Shown: one piece after another, positions 16,269-24,728 of the stretch | Layout of the letters: the number at the start of each line of letters is the position of its first letter | Position numbering within the stretch: position 1 is the first letter of the stretch | Assembly: GCF_000058485.1 (NCBI RefSeq) | Contig: NC_008278.1 | Location: 2,908,962 to 2,972,961, forward strand | DNA from: Frankia alni ACN14a | GTDB lineage: Bacteria; Actinomycetota; Actinomycetes; Frankiales; Frankiaceae | DNA length: 64,000 nucleotides | Direction of reading: 5' to 3' | Position numbers and translations under genes: made by a program | Notes under the pieces: model-generated | Databases searched by the model: none | The model's input: the letters and a program-made list of their open reading frames with translations, nothing else | What the model was told of the DNA's origin: nothing

Positions 16269-19234
16269 GAGATCGTGATGCCGTAGCGGGTGCCGTACCA
16301 GCTCATCAGCGCGGCCAGCTCCCCGCCGCTCAGGGCCCTGCCGTACACGGTGAGCTCGGCCATTTCGCCGTCGTACCAGTTCGAGTTCGCGCCGCTGTTG
16401 GTGCCCAACCGCAGCCCCGGCAGGGCGGCAGAGGCGCCGGTGCCGGTGGTGCCCGTGACGGTGGCGGTTCGGCTGTCCAGGTAGATCGCGCTGGCGCCGC
16501 TGTTGTACAGCACCGCGATCACATGCCAGGTGTCCAGCGTGATGCCCTGGTTGATCTCACTGACCGCCCCTGCGCCGGCGGACAGGGTGGTGCCGGTGGA
16601 GATCCCCGCGTAGGCATAGGTTCCGCTGCGGCCGGTGAACAGGTTCCCGGTGTTCCCCGTGTAGATCTTCGCGATGGCGATCACGGTGAGGGGGACTGCC
16701 CGCTTGCCGGCCCACACCCCGGAGTCCAAATTGTGATTGGACGCGGCGGTGAACACCAGCGCGGGCCGGCCGTTGACCCTGCCCGTCCGGTACACCGGCC
16801 GTTGCTCGACGGTGGCCTGGGTCAGGGCCGCGGCCTCCAGCCCTGCGCTCGGCGTCCAGGAACCTGCCGCGGTGCCGTCTGCCAGGCCGAGGCTGCCGGC
16901 ATCCAGCCAGGTCAGTAGTCCTGCCACCTGCCGGGGGTCGAACGGGGGAAGGGTCACCGCCGGGGGAGCGGGCGCAGTCAGCGTGGCAATGATCTGGTCG
17001 GCCATCGTGCGGTGGCCACGGTCTGTCTGGTGGACGAAGTCCGCCGGGTCAATCAGCAAGGATGCCTGGTCGGAGGCCTGGCTGGTGGGGTAGACACCGG
17101 AGATGTCCAGATAGTCCACCAGCCCTGGATGGGCTGCGGCCACCGCGGCCATCGCGGCGGTGTAGGCCGACCAGGGGTAGGCAGAGCCGGAGACATCCAG
17201 CCGGAGGTAGGTGGCGATCACCAGAATTGACGGAGTCGGGGTGACTGCGCCGGCCACGGCGTTGATGAGGGTCTGCAGGTTGGCCTGGAACGCTGTCGGG
17301 CTGACCCCGCCGGCGAAGTCATTGGCACCCAGCATGATCGTGACGAGGCGGGGGGACAGAGCTGCCAGCCGTTGGAACAGGCTGGGGGATGCCCCGGCCC
17401 AGGACGCCGCGGTGGTGCCGGCAGCGCCGGAGGTGTAGATCCGGATGCCGCTGATCTCATCCCCGCCGCGGACGTAGATTCCGTTGATCACGGTGGCCGT
17501 GCTGGCGGTGATCGTGATGCTGTGGGAACCGAAGCTCAGCACGGGGGAGATGTAGATGCCGTCGTGCCGGTCGGCGGTCCCGGCGGTGTCTGGGGTGATG
17601 GTGGCGCCACTACCCCCGTCCACGGCGACGGTGAACGCGCCGCTGTTGGGGCCCTGGACGAAGTGGACGTCGAAGCCGGTGCCGGCCTCGGTACGGCTCA
17701 TGCTGGCGGAGGCGGTCAACGTGACCGAGGCCAAGCCCAGCCCGTTGCCGTCCGTGCCGTGGCTGCCGGAGACGGTCCACCCGGTGTCGGTGGCCAGGAT
17801 ATGCACCCCGCCGGTCACCCCCGGGGGGTTGTAACGGGCGTGCAGGTCCACCCCTACCTGGTCGGTGTAGCGGCGGGTGCGGGCGGTGGCGTTGTACCCG
17901 GCGGTGGTGGAGGAGCCGATGCATACCGCGGACACCGGGCCGTACAGCCGGTTCCCCAGCCCGCCGCGCCACGCGGCGAGCTGGGGGCTGGTGACGGCTT
18001 GGGAGCCGACCGCGGCCTGCGCCGGTCCGATCCCCAGAGTGCGCAGCGAACCGGTCGAGGCTGCGGCGTCCACGGTGCCGGCGGCGACCGTGCCGGCACC
18101 GGTGCCGATGGGGAGCTGGGCAACAGGTACCCGAGCACTGCTGTCCAGCCCGGCGTACCCGTTCGGGGTCCCCTTCGCGGCGACGTTCTGCTTGCCGGCC
18201 AGATCCGCCGGCAGCCCGGCCACGTCGGCCTCGACCAGCGTCACCGCCCCGGTTCGCCCTGCCACGGATGAGACGGGGATGGCTGGGAGCTGGCTGGAGG
18301 GCACCAGCCCGTCGGCCCCGAGTGCCGCGTACCCGTTCGGGGTCCCCTTCGCGGCGACGTTCTGCCTGGCGGCCAGATCCGCCGGCAGCCCGGCCACGTC
18401 GGCCTCGACCAGGGCAATGTCCCCAGTCCGCCCTGCCACGGAGGTCACCGCGGTGACCGGAAGCTGGCTGACCGGTACCCGCCCATCGGAGCCGAGCGCC
18501 GCATAGCCGCCTGGCTGGCCCTTGTGCGCCGCCAGCTCCACCCCGGTGAGCCGGGGATCATTGCCGGCGGCGACCGTTGCCGGGCCGCTGCCGACCGGCA
18601 GTTGTCCCACGGGCACCGTCCCGGCGGCATCCAACGCCGCATAGCCGCCTGGCTGGCCCAACGCGGAGATCACCTGACGGGCGGCCAGATCCTCGACCAG
18701 TCCGGCGATGTCCGCCTCGGTCAGCACCACCGCCCCGGTGCGCCCAGCCACCGTCGTCACCGGGGCTCCCGAGCCGGGAATCTGGGAGGTCAGCAGCAGC
18801 CCGTCCGCGTCCAGCGCCGCGTAGCCGCCCGGCTGGCCGCGACGACTGGTCTGCTCGGCCCCGACGAGCCGCGGGTCGTCGGCGGCAGGGATCGTGCGTG
18901 CTGTGCTGCCGATCGGCAGCGCCTCGAACGGCACCCGTCCGTTCGGGTCGGCAGGGGCGTAGTCGTCGGGATCCCCGCCCACCGGTACCGCGCGCAGCTC
19001 CACGCCAGGGCCGACGAGATCGTAGAGGCCGGGTTCCGTCCAGAAGTCCAGCTGCCCGGTGATCGGGTCGACGATCACCGGGTTGTCCGCCAGGGCGCTG
19101 CGGTCCCGATCGGCGTAGAGCATGGCCGGCATCCCGCTGCCGGTCGGGTAGACCGTGACCGGCACCCCGCGGGCGATCTGCCCGTCGGTGCGCAGCGCGG
19201 TCTCCGCGTATCGGCCGGCGTAGGTGGCAGTCAA
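16265..19234 (-). CDS. tail fibre with SGNH hydrolase and LamG-like domains
   Basis: A 989-aa protein with a TTG start preceded by GGAG, 4 nt after the previous stop. Residues 1-95 form the TYAGRYAEALL-type adaptor shared by four tandem genes. About 95-410 consist of repeats of the form GYAALDxxGxVPxxQLP and VAGRTGAVTLxEADVAGL, typical of phage fibre shafts. An SGNH esterase domain follows with block I IGSSTTAG (near 437), block III LGANDF (near 635) and block V DFVHQTDRGH (near 736), so Ser, Asn, Asp and His are all present. The C-terminal 200 residues look like a LamG/concanavalin-type lectin fold. I infer host binding together with deacetylation or de-esterification of a surface glycan. 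Confidence 0.85.
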   Translation of the reverse strand: MTATYAGRYAETALRTDGQIARGVPVTVYPTGSGMPAMLYADRDRSALADNPVIVDPITGQLDFWTEPGLYDLVGPGVELRAVPVGGDPDDYAPADPNGRVPFEALPIGSTARTIPAADDPRLVGAEQTSRRGQPGGYAALDADGLLLTSQIPGSGAPVTTVAGRTGAVVLTEADIAGLVEDLAARQVISALGQPGGYAALDAAGTVPVGQLPVGSGPATVAAGNDPRLTGVELAAHKGQPGGYAALGSDGRVPVSQLPVTAVTSVAGRTGDIALVEADVAGLPADLAARQNVAAKGTPNGYAALGADGLVPSSQLPAIPVSSVAGRTGAVTLVEADVAGLPADLAGKQNVAAKGTPNGYAGLDSSARVPVAQLPIGTGAGTVAAGTVDAAASTGSLRTLGIGPAQAAVGSQAVTSPQLAAWRGGLGNRLYGPVSAVCIGSSTTAGYNATARTRRYTDQVGVDLHARYNPPGVTGGVHILATDTGWTVSGSHGTDGNGLGLASVTLTASASMSRTEAGTGFDVHFVQGPNSGAFTVAVDGGSGATITPDTAGTADRHDGIYISPVLSFGSHSITITASTATVINGIYVRGGDEISGIRIYTSGAAGTTAASWAGASPSLFQRLAALSPRLVTIMLGANDFAGGVSPTAFQANLQTLINAVAGAVTPTPSILVIATYLRLDVSGSAYPWSAYTAAMAAVAAAHPGLVDYLDISGVYPTSQASDQASLLIDPADFVHQTDRGHRTMADQIIATLTAPAPPAVTLPPFDPRQVAGLLTWLDAGSLGLADGTAAGSWTPSAGLEAAALTQATVEQRPVYRTGRVNGRPALVFTAASNHNLDSGVWAGKRAVPLTVIAIAKIYTGNTGNLFTGRSGTYAYAGISTGTTLSAGAGAVSEINQGITLDTWHVIAVLYNSGASAIYLDSRTATVTGTTGTGASAALPGLRLGTNSGANSNWYDGEMAELTVYGRALSGGELAALMSWYGTRYGITIS
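18155..18413. repeat. near-identical 86-bp repeat pair in fibre shaft
   Basis: Two copies (18155-18240 and 18328-18413) of an 86-bp segment within the fibre gene encode the NGYAxL/AAKGTP and PADLA-KQ shaft repeats. The DNA identity is higher than between other shaft repeats, which suggests recent duplication and offers a site for length change by recombination. Confidence 0.8.
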
Positions 19235-19238
19235 CGTC

Positions 19239-20933
19239 TTAGCTCCAGTCGGTGGTGAGCTGGAACGGGGACAGCACCCGGCCGGCGCCGGCGGCGCCGG
19301 CAATGATCGCGGTGGCGCAGGCACGTGCCCCGAGCTCGTTCAGGTTGATGCCGTCCGCCGCGTACAGACCGGGTGCTTTTCCGACAACTGCATCCACATC
19401 GGCGTAGACCACACCGTTGACGAATTCAGCGCACAGGCCCTGGATCGCCGTATTCCACGCGAAGACATCGGAGTCGGTGACGCTGGTGGGGAACGCTGCG
19501 TAGGCGCTCGCGTCTCGCAGCCGGGGGATCCCGCACACCACGGTGAGCGGGGGCATCGGGGCTTCGGCCTGCCAGTAGTCCAGGCCGACGTCACCGCCTG
19601 CGTCGACGGCGGTGATCGTTCCGACGATGGTCTTGCCGGCGTCGGCGGCGACCAGCCCGGGGATGCGCACGGCTATGTGGCCGTGGGCACCCCCCGCCGG
19701 CATGATCGCCGAGGTGCTGGTGGTGCCGCTGGTGCCGGTGGAGGCGGTCCCGGACCAGCTGATCGTGCCGCCGGTGGTGCCGGCCGCGCCGATCAGGCCG
19801 ATGGTCACCGTGCCGCCGGGGAAGTCGGCCGGCAGGGTGATCGTGAAGCTGCTGCCGGTGGAGGCCCAGCTCCAGTAGCCGCCGCCGCTGTTGTAGCTGA
19901 TGGTGGTGATCTCAGAGCCGCCGGTCAGGGCGACGGTGCTGTCGGTGTGCTCCCGCACGGTGGCCGCGCGATGCCGGGAGATCACCGCCCGCAGTGCGTG
20001 GATGAAGGCGTCGCGGACATGGGTCGACGGCCCGAGCGCGCCGAGGTCGTAGATTCCCCAGCACAGGACGGCGGTGCCGTCCCGGCCGATGTACGGCGCT
20101 CCCCGGACGGTTTTCGGTTCGGCTTGCAGGACCTGCGGATAGCCGCCTGCGCTGTCCCCTTCGGCCAGAAGCAGCGCGTCGTCGGCAGCCCGGTTGGTCA
20201 CTCGGCTGTCCGGGAGTCCGCACAGGGCTTGGACCAGCCGGTCGGCCCGGAACCCGGCGGATTCCACCGCCCCCGCGATCCGGTGGAACACGCTGTGCCC
20301 GTAGAACATCAGCTGGCGGGGCAGGATCGGCATGGCCGGCAGGTTGGCGGCCGGCAGCAGCGCGGCCGCGTCCAGAGGGGCGTAGCCGCTGGCGTGGCCG
20401 CGGCGGGCGGTCTGCTCCGCTTCGACGATCCGCGGATCGTCCCCGGCAGGCACGGTGCCCGAGCCGGTGCCGAGCGGCAGGTAGCCGAGGGGCACGTGCC
20501 CGTTGGCGTCCAGCGGCGCGTAGCCGCCCGGCGCGCCTTTGCGGCTGGACTGTTCGGCGTCGGCCAGCCGTGGGTCGTTGCCTGCGGCGATCGTGTCGGC
20601 CAGCGTCCCGACGGGTAGCTGGCGTGCGGGCACCGTGCCGGTCTGGTCGAGGGCGGGTACGTCGGCCGGGTCCAGCACCACCGGTGCGGCGAAGACCACG
20701 ACCCGGTCGCCGACCAGGTCGTACACCCCGGGCTCGGCCCAGAAGGCCAGCAGACCGGTGATGGGGTCGGCCGTGACGGGGTTGTCGGCGGCCGCGGATC
20801 GCTGCCGATCCACGTACAGCTCCGCGGGTACTGCGGAACCCGCGTGGAACACGGTCACGGCCGCGCCCTTGGCCAGGGTGCCATCGGTGCGCAGCGCGAC
20901 CTCTGCATACCGGCCGGCGTGGATCATGCTCAT
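19239..20933 (-). CDS. tail fibre with degenerate SGNH-like domain
   Basis: A 564-aa protein starting MSMIHAGRYAEVALRTDGTL, the shared adaptor module, followed by two QLP-type shaft repeats. From about residue 205 it has an SGNH-like layout: LMFYGHSVFH (block I, GDS changed to GHS), VLCWGIYDLG (block III, the Asn of GxND replaced) and DGINLNELG (block V, DGxH changed to DGIN). The nucleophile Ser remains but the catalytic His is Asn, so esterase activity is doubtful. A beta-sandwich insert (about 330-440) interrupts the domain. It overlaps the upstream gene by ATGA. It is likely a binding fibre derived from an esterase. Confidence 0.75.
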   Translation of the reverse strand: MSMIHAGRYAEVALRTDGTLAKGAAVTVFHAGSAVPAELYVDRQRSAAADNPVTADPITGLLAFWAEPGVYDLVGDRVVVFAAPVVLDPADVPALDQTGTVPARQLPVGTLADTIAAGNDPRLADAEQSSRKGAPGGYAPLDANGHVPLGYLPLGTGSGTVPAGDDPRIVEAEQTARRGHASGYAPLDAAALLPAANLPAMPILPRQLMFYGHSVFHRIAGAVESAGFRADRLVQALCGLPDSRVTNRAADDALLLAEGDSAGGYPQVLQAEPKTVRGAPYIGRDGTAVLCWGIYDLGALGPSTHVRDAFIHALRAVISRHRAATVREHTDSTVALTGGSEITTISYNSGGGYWSWASTGSSFTITLPADFPGGTVTIGLIGAAGTTGGTISWSGTASTGTSGTTSTSAIMPAGGAHGHIAVRIPGLVAADAGKTIVGTITAVDAGGDVGLDYWQAEAPMPPLTVVCGIPRLRDASAYAAFPTSVTDSDVFAWNTAIQGLCAEFVNGVVYADVDAVVGKAPGLYAADGINLNELGARACATAIIAGAAGAGRVLSPFQLTTDWS

Positions 20934-21877
20934 GGGGTGGCCGCCCCATAGACGACGGCGCCGGTGAACGTCAACGCGCCGATGGCGTAGGAGGGGCGCA
21001 GGTCCATGTCCCCGGCTGGCCCGCTGTAGGCCAGCACGGGCGGCATCCCGGACAGGAAATTCGCCCCCAGCCAGGTGCCGGCCAGCGTCGGCCCGGCCTC
21101 GGCCAGCGTGTCCACGAAGACGGCGAAGCCGTACCGGCTGCCGCGGAGGAGGCTGACCGTGCTGATCGAGGTGGGGCTGGACGCGCCGTTGTCGACGATC
21201 CGCCGTGAGCAGATCTCCTCGGTGCCCGCCCACAGCGTGGGGTCGGCCGCGGTCCGGCCGATGCACACCAGGTTCGACCCGGCGCTGTCCACCAGGTAGA
21301 GACCCATCCGCGCGGTTGTCACCCCGGCCGATGCCCCGCCCACCAGGAAGGTGGTGAGCAGGCCCGTCGACAGGGTGACGTCCGCGGTGAACATCCCGAC
21401 CAGCACGCTGCCCGGGGAGAGCGTCAGGTAGGAGCCGGCCCACAGCCGGTGCATGGTCTCCGCCCGCCAGGCCCAGGTCCCCCCGGACACGGTGTAGCCG
21501 GCGGCGCCGAGGATCCGCGGATCGTCGGCCGCGGCGACCGTGCCCGGCCCGGTACCCACCGGCAGCCGGGCATAGGGCACGCGTCCGGACGCGTCGAGGT
21601 CGGCATACTCCCGCGCGTCGGGCACCACCGGCACCGCGTAGACGACTTCGGTCGCGGCGGTGAGGTCGTACAGACCGGGGTCGGCGTAGAAGTCGAGCAT
21701 GCCGCTGGCCGGGTCGGTCATCACCGGGTTGGAGATCAGGATGGTGCGGGTGTGATCGGCATACAGGGTGGCCAGCGTGTTGGTGCCTGCCACATGGACT
21801 GTGACCAGGACGCCCTTCGCCAGCGTCCCGTCTTCCAGCAGCAGGGCCTCCGCGTACCGGCCCGCGTACGTCGCCAT
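20930..21877 (-). CDS. tail fibre/minor tail protein with shared adaptor module
   Basis: A 315-aa protein whose first 95 residues match the adaptor of its three neighbours (MATYAGRYAEALLLEDGTL, then LDFYADPGLYDL). One QLP-type repeat (residues 110-125) follows, then a C-terminal domain of about 180 residues. That domain is rich in Gly, Ser and aromatic residues and has no recognised motif, so it is probably a receptor-binding beta domain. The stop overlaps the next start by ATGA. Confidence 0.75.
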   Translation of the reverse strand: MATYAGRYAEALLLEDGTLAKGVLVTVHVAGTNTLATLYADHTRTILISNPVMTDPASGMLDFYADPGLYDLTAATEVVYAVPVVPDAREYADLDASGRVPYARLPVGTGPGTVAAADDPRILGAAGYTVSGGTWAWRAETMHRLWAGSYLTLSPGSVLVGMFTADVTLSTGLLTTFLVGGASAGVTTARMGLYLVDSAGSNLVCIGRTAADPTLWAGTEEICSRRIVDNGASSPTSISTVSLLRGSRYGFAVFVDTLAEAGPTLAGTWLGANFLSGMPPVLAYSGPAGDMDLRPSYAIGALTFTGAVVYGAATP

Positions 21878-21889
21878 CGGATGCCGTGG

Positions 21890-22567
21890 TCAGAGGACCA
21901 GGTAGGAGAAGGAGAAGGTGCCGGCGGCCTGGCTGGCGGCCGGCGCCGTGTGCGCGGACACCGTGAACGCTGTGGTGCTCGGCCGGCCCGCGAACAGCCC
22001 CAACTGTTGGGTGGCGTCGTTGTTCGGGCTGATGATGACCGCGCGGGGTGCGCTGGCCCACGCCGTCGAGAAGCTGACAATCACCTGCGCGCCGGCCGCC
22101 GGCGAGCCGCTCCCCGACCCGAACGTCACAGTCCCCGACTGATCATTGCTGGGGCCGACGACCGGTGCAGGCGGGGAGGTGCCTGCCGCCGCACCGGCTG
22201 CGGCGGTGACCGCAGGGGCGCCGGACACCAGGCGCTTGCTGGGATCCAGGCCCGGGTAGCCGGAAGCTGTGTCCCGCTGGTTGGCGTCCTGGAACTCTGC
22301 GGCGTCGGGGACCACCGCGACACCGGACACGGTAAGGCCCGGGCCTGCCAGGTCGTACAGCCCAGGGTCGGCCCAGAACCCCAGCACCCCGGAGACCGCA
22401 TCGCTGGTGACCGGATTCGCCGCCGTCGTGCTCTTGGTCCGGTCGGCGTAGAGGGTGGCCAGGGTCGTGGTGCTCGGCAGATAGACAGCGATCGCCCCGC
22501 CCTTGAGCAGGCCCCCGTCGCTGGTGAACGCGGCCTCCTCATACCGGCCGGCATAGGTGTAGGTCAT
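21890..22567 (-). CDS. short tail fibre protein with shared adaptor module
   Basis: A 225-aa protein, the first and shortest of four paralogous fibre genes. The ATG at 22567 is chosen because MTYTYAGRYEEAAF aligns with the adaptor starts of the other three. After the adaptor comes a Pro/Ala linker and a C-terminal beta domain (TVTFGSGSGSPAAGAQVIV) like the small collar or lectin domains of fibre tips. It follows the major tail protein gene by 41 nt. Confidence 0.75.
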   Translation of the reverse strand: MTYTYAGRYEEAAFTSDGGLLKGGAIAVYLPSTTTLATLYADRTKSTTAANPVTSDAVSGVLGFWADPGLYDLAGPGLTVSGVAVVPDAAEFQDANQRDTASGYPGLDPSKRLVSGAPAVTAAAGAAAGTSPPAPVVGPSNDQSGTVTFGSGSGSPAAGAQVIVSFSTAWASAPRAVIISPNNDATQQLGLFAGRPSTTAFTVSAHTAPAASQAAGTFSFSYLVL

Positions 22568-22608
22568 CCGGATGCCCTTCGCGCAGGGGTGAGCAGGACA
22601 GGCAGCGG

Positions 22609-23652
22609 TCAGTAGGGCAGGGCAGGGGTGGGCTGGTAGCCGACCGTGGGTAGGGGGTAGCGGGCCTCGCGGCGGCGGAAACTCACCCGAGAGCTGTCCT
22701 GCTGCCAGCCGCCGTCCGGCCCTCGACCCCAGTACAGGTTCGTGAACCCGAAGCCGCTGAAGCTCGAGGCGAGCGGGGAGGTGTCCAGCGTGCGGCTGCC
22801 CTTGTTCCACAACATCACCCGCGGCCACACCCAGTGGATGTAGGGCGGGTTCGCCGGACCTCCGTCAATCACGGCGCGGGACCATGCTTCGATGCTCACC
22901 CCGCACGGGTTGGGGTCGGTCTGCAGGTCGGGGTAGGCATACCCTTCCGTGCCGTAGCCGCTGGTGGAGTTGGTGGCCGGGGGGCCCGGCACGCATCCCA
23001 TCGGGGTGGTGCCGGTGTCCACGAACGTGGTGGCCCCGGCCGTCTCCAGCGGGACCACGGCGATCTGCGCGTAGGAGGCACCGACCTGCCGGTAGATCCC
23101 GGCCATGGTCGCCCCCGGGGTGAGCGGGATGCTGATGCTGACGCTGCCGTTCGGCCCGATGACCGTGGTGCTGAGCGGGCTGGCCGGGGTGGTCTCCCCC
23201 CGATAGTTCATCACCGTGATCATGTGGCTGTAGGTGCCGGAGGGCATCGACCCGCCGGTCGAGGAGGGGGTAGCGGTGGCCACCGGGGCGGTCAGCGGCG
23301 GATCGTTGCTGGTGAGCACGGTGCCGCCGGTCAGCAGCTCCTCCAACTCCGGGTCCGGCGCGGTCAGGTCGACGGACACCGTCAGCCGCTTGGGCAGGTC
23401 CGGGGTGCGCCAGGTGACCGCCAGGTTCCCGGCCGCGTTGCGGGCGCTGGTGTCCTGGCCGTTCTCCATATCCTGCGCGAAGTCAATCTTCGCGTACTGG
23501 TCGGTGACGACCATGTTGTTCGGACCCTGCGCGATGTGCCCCATCGAATCCAGCCGGCACACCCGCATCGCGACCGACAGTATGGAGGCGGCACCGTCGT
23601 TGCCGGTGGGGGAGACGGCCGGTGATGTCGCGGCACCGACGACGATAGGCAT
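22609..23652 (-). CDS. major tail protein with Ig-like decoration domain
   Basis: A 347-aa protein starting MPIVVGAATSPAVSPTG. The first 105 residues (VCRLDSMGHIAQGPNN, then VTWRTPDLPKRLTVSVDL) fit actinophage major tail tube proteins. An Ig-like insertion covers about residues 115-225 (SGTYSHMITVMNYRGETT). The C-terminal part (VSIEAWSRAVIDGG, then WVWPRVML) returns to the tube fold. It lies 3 nt after the preceding gene, within the structural operon. The identification is by overall pattern and position. Confidence 0.7.
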   Translation of the reverse strand: MPIVVGAATSPAVSPTGNDGAASILSVAMRVCRLDSMGHIAQGPNNMVVTDQYAKIDFAQDMENGQDTSARNAAGNLAVTWRTPDLPKRLTVSVDLTAPDPELEELLTGGTVLTSNDPPLTAPVATATPSSTGGSMPSGTYSHMITVMNYRGETTPASPLSTTVIGPNGSVSISIPLTPGATMAGIYRQVGASYAQIAVVPLETAGATTFVDTGTTPMGCVPGPPATNSTSGYGTEGYAYPDLQTDPNPCGVSIEAWSRAVIDGGPANPPYIHWVWPRVMLWNKGSRTLDTSPLASSFSGFGFTNLYWGRGPDGGWQQDSSRVSFRRREARYPLPTVGYQPTPALPY

Positions 23653-23655
23653 CTG

Positions 23656-24630
23656 TCAGACCTCCAAGTCCGTCTGCACCGCGAAATGCACGCTGTAGTC
23701 CCAGTAGGCCGCCGCGGCACGCTGAGCGGTCACCGCCACCGTGTTCACCGACCTGTCCAGATCGGCCAGCCACTCCCCATCGACGATGTAGGGATCTTCC
23801 AGCCTTATGTGGATCATCGACGTGGCATACAGCCAGGCGGCCCCGACGTTCGGTGTGCTGCCGCCGGGACCGGTTCCCGGGTATCCCGATCCGGGGACGA
23901 CAATGCTGTCCATCAAGGTGAGCAGGTATTTGCCCTCACGGCGGATCAATCCGTTTGCCTGCCACAGCGGTAGCATTTCGGGAAGGCAGTGGATCATGCC
24001 TCGGCGGCCGGGGCCGATGGGCTGGCCGGTGGAGACGTTCACCGCGTCCTGCGCCCCGGAGGGGGCCGCCGCGCCGGCGTTGGCCAAGGCCTGCTCCAGC
24101 AGGCCCAGCGCGCGCAGCGGGGCCACCGGGCCGCCTGCCGGGGTCAGGTCCACCACCGGACCGCCGTCGGCGATGACGGGCATGGCCAGCCACCGCTGCG
24201 GATAGCCTTTGGCCTGGGCAATCGTGCCCGTCCACAGCTCGTACTCCACCGCGGAGGAAGTACCGGCGACCAGGCTGCGAAGCGCCCGATCCTGCCACTG
24301 GGCCGCGTCCAGGCCGAACGTCGACCGGGGCTCCTGGTGGGACACGACGAACGGGACATAGTCCACGCGCGCCGGCAGCACCACCTCTGCCCCGCCGCCA
24401 CCGGGATACAGGCTGTTGGCAGTCGTGCGGTCGCAGACGTCGATGCTCTCCGGCTGCGTTGCCCCGTAGGGCAGGAACGCAAAGCCCCGTGGCCAGGAGG
24501 CCGCGACCTTGTCGTCTTCCGGGTCGGCGGTGACGGCCGCGCGCAGCAACGACAGCGCGGGTGGAGAGAGAGCTGGTGGAGCAACCGGAATCGCCATCGA
24601 GGGAATAGCGGAGCTGACCGTGATGGCCAC
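23656..24630 (-). CDS. phage structural protein of unknown role
   Basis: A 324-aa protein directly downstream of the major capsid gene and 3 nt before the major tail gene. It has a compact alpha/beta composition with conserved-looking stretches (VCDRTTANSLYPGGGG, WQDRALRSLVAGTSSAVEYE, RGMIHCLPEMLPLW). I do not recognise a family. Position suggests a capsid decoration, completion or minor virion protein. Confidence 0.6.
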   Translation of the reverse strand: MAITVSSAIPSMAIPVAPPALSPPALSLLRAAVTADPEDDKVAASWPRGFAFLPYGATQPESIDVCDRTTANSLYPGGGGAEVVLPARVDYVPFVVSHQEPRSTFGLDAAQWQDRALRSLVAGTSSAVEYELWTGTIAQAKGYPQRWLAMPVIADGGPVVDLTPAGGPVAPLRALGLLEQALANAGAAAPSGAQDAVNVSTGQPIGPGRRGMIHCLPEMLPLWQANGLIRREGKYLLTLMDSIVVPGSGYPGTGPGGSTPNVGAAWLYATSMIHIRLEDPYIVDGEWLADLDRSVNTVAVTAQRAAAAYWDYSVHFAVQTDLEV

Positions 24631-24728
24631 CGGCCTGCACCTCCCAGGACATGAGAAAACGGCGATCAGGGGTCGGGATGGTCTGCCGGGAGGACGGACC
24701 AGGACACTCCCGGCAGACCATCCACGTC

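Noticed and set aside
18155-18413. Possible CRISPR-like or collagen repeats
   Set aside because: Repeats are in frame within a fibre gene and encode shaft repeats without Gly-X-Y; no CRISPR array or cas genes occur in the window.
19239-22061. Full 940-aa frame extending above 20933
   Set aside because: The N-terminal part is an out-of-frame shadow of two fibre genes; the adaptor module starts at MSMIHAG (20933).
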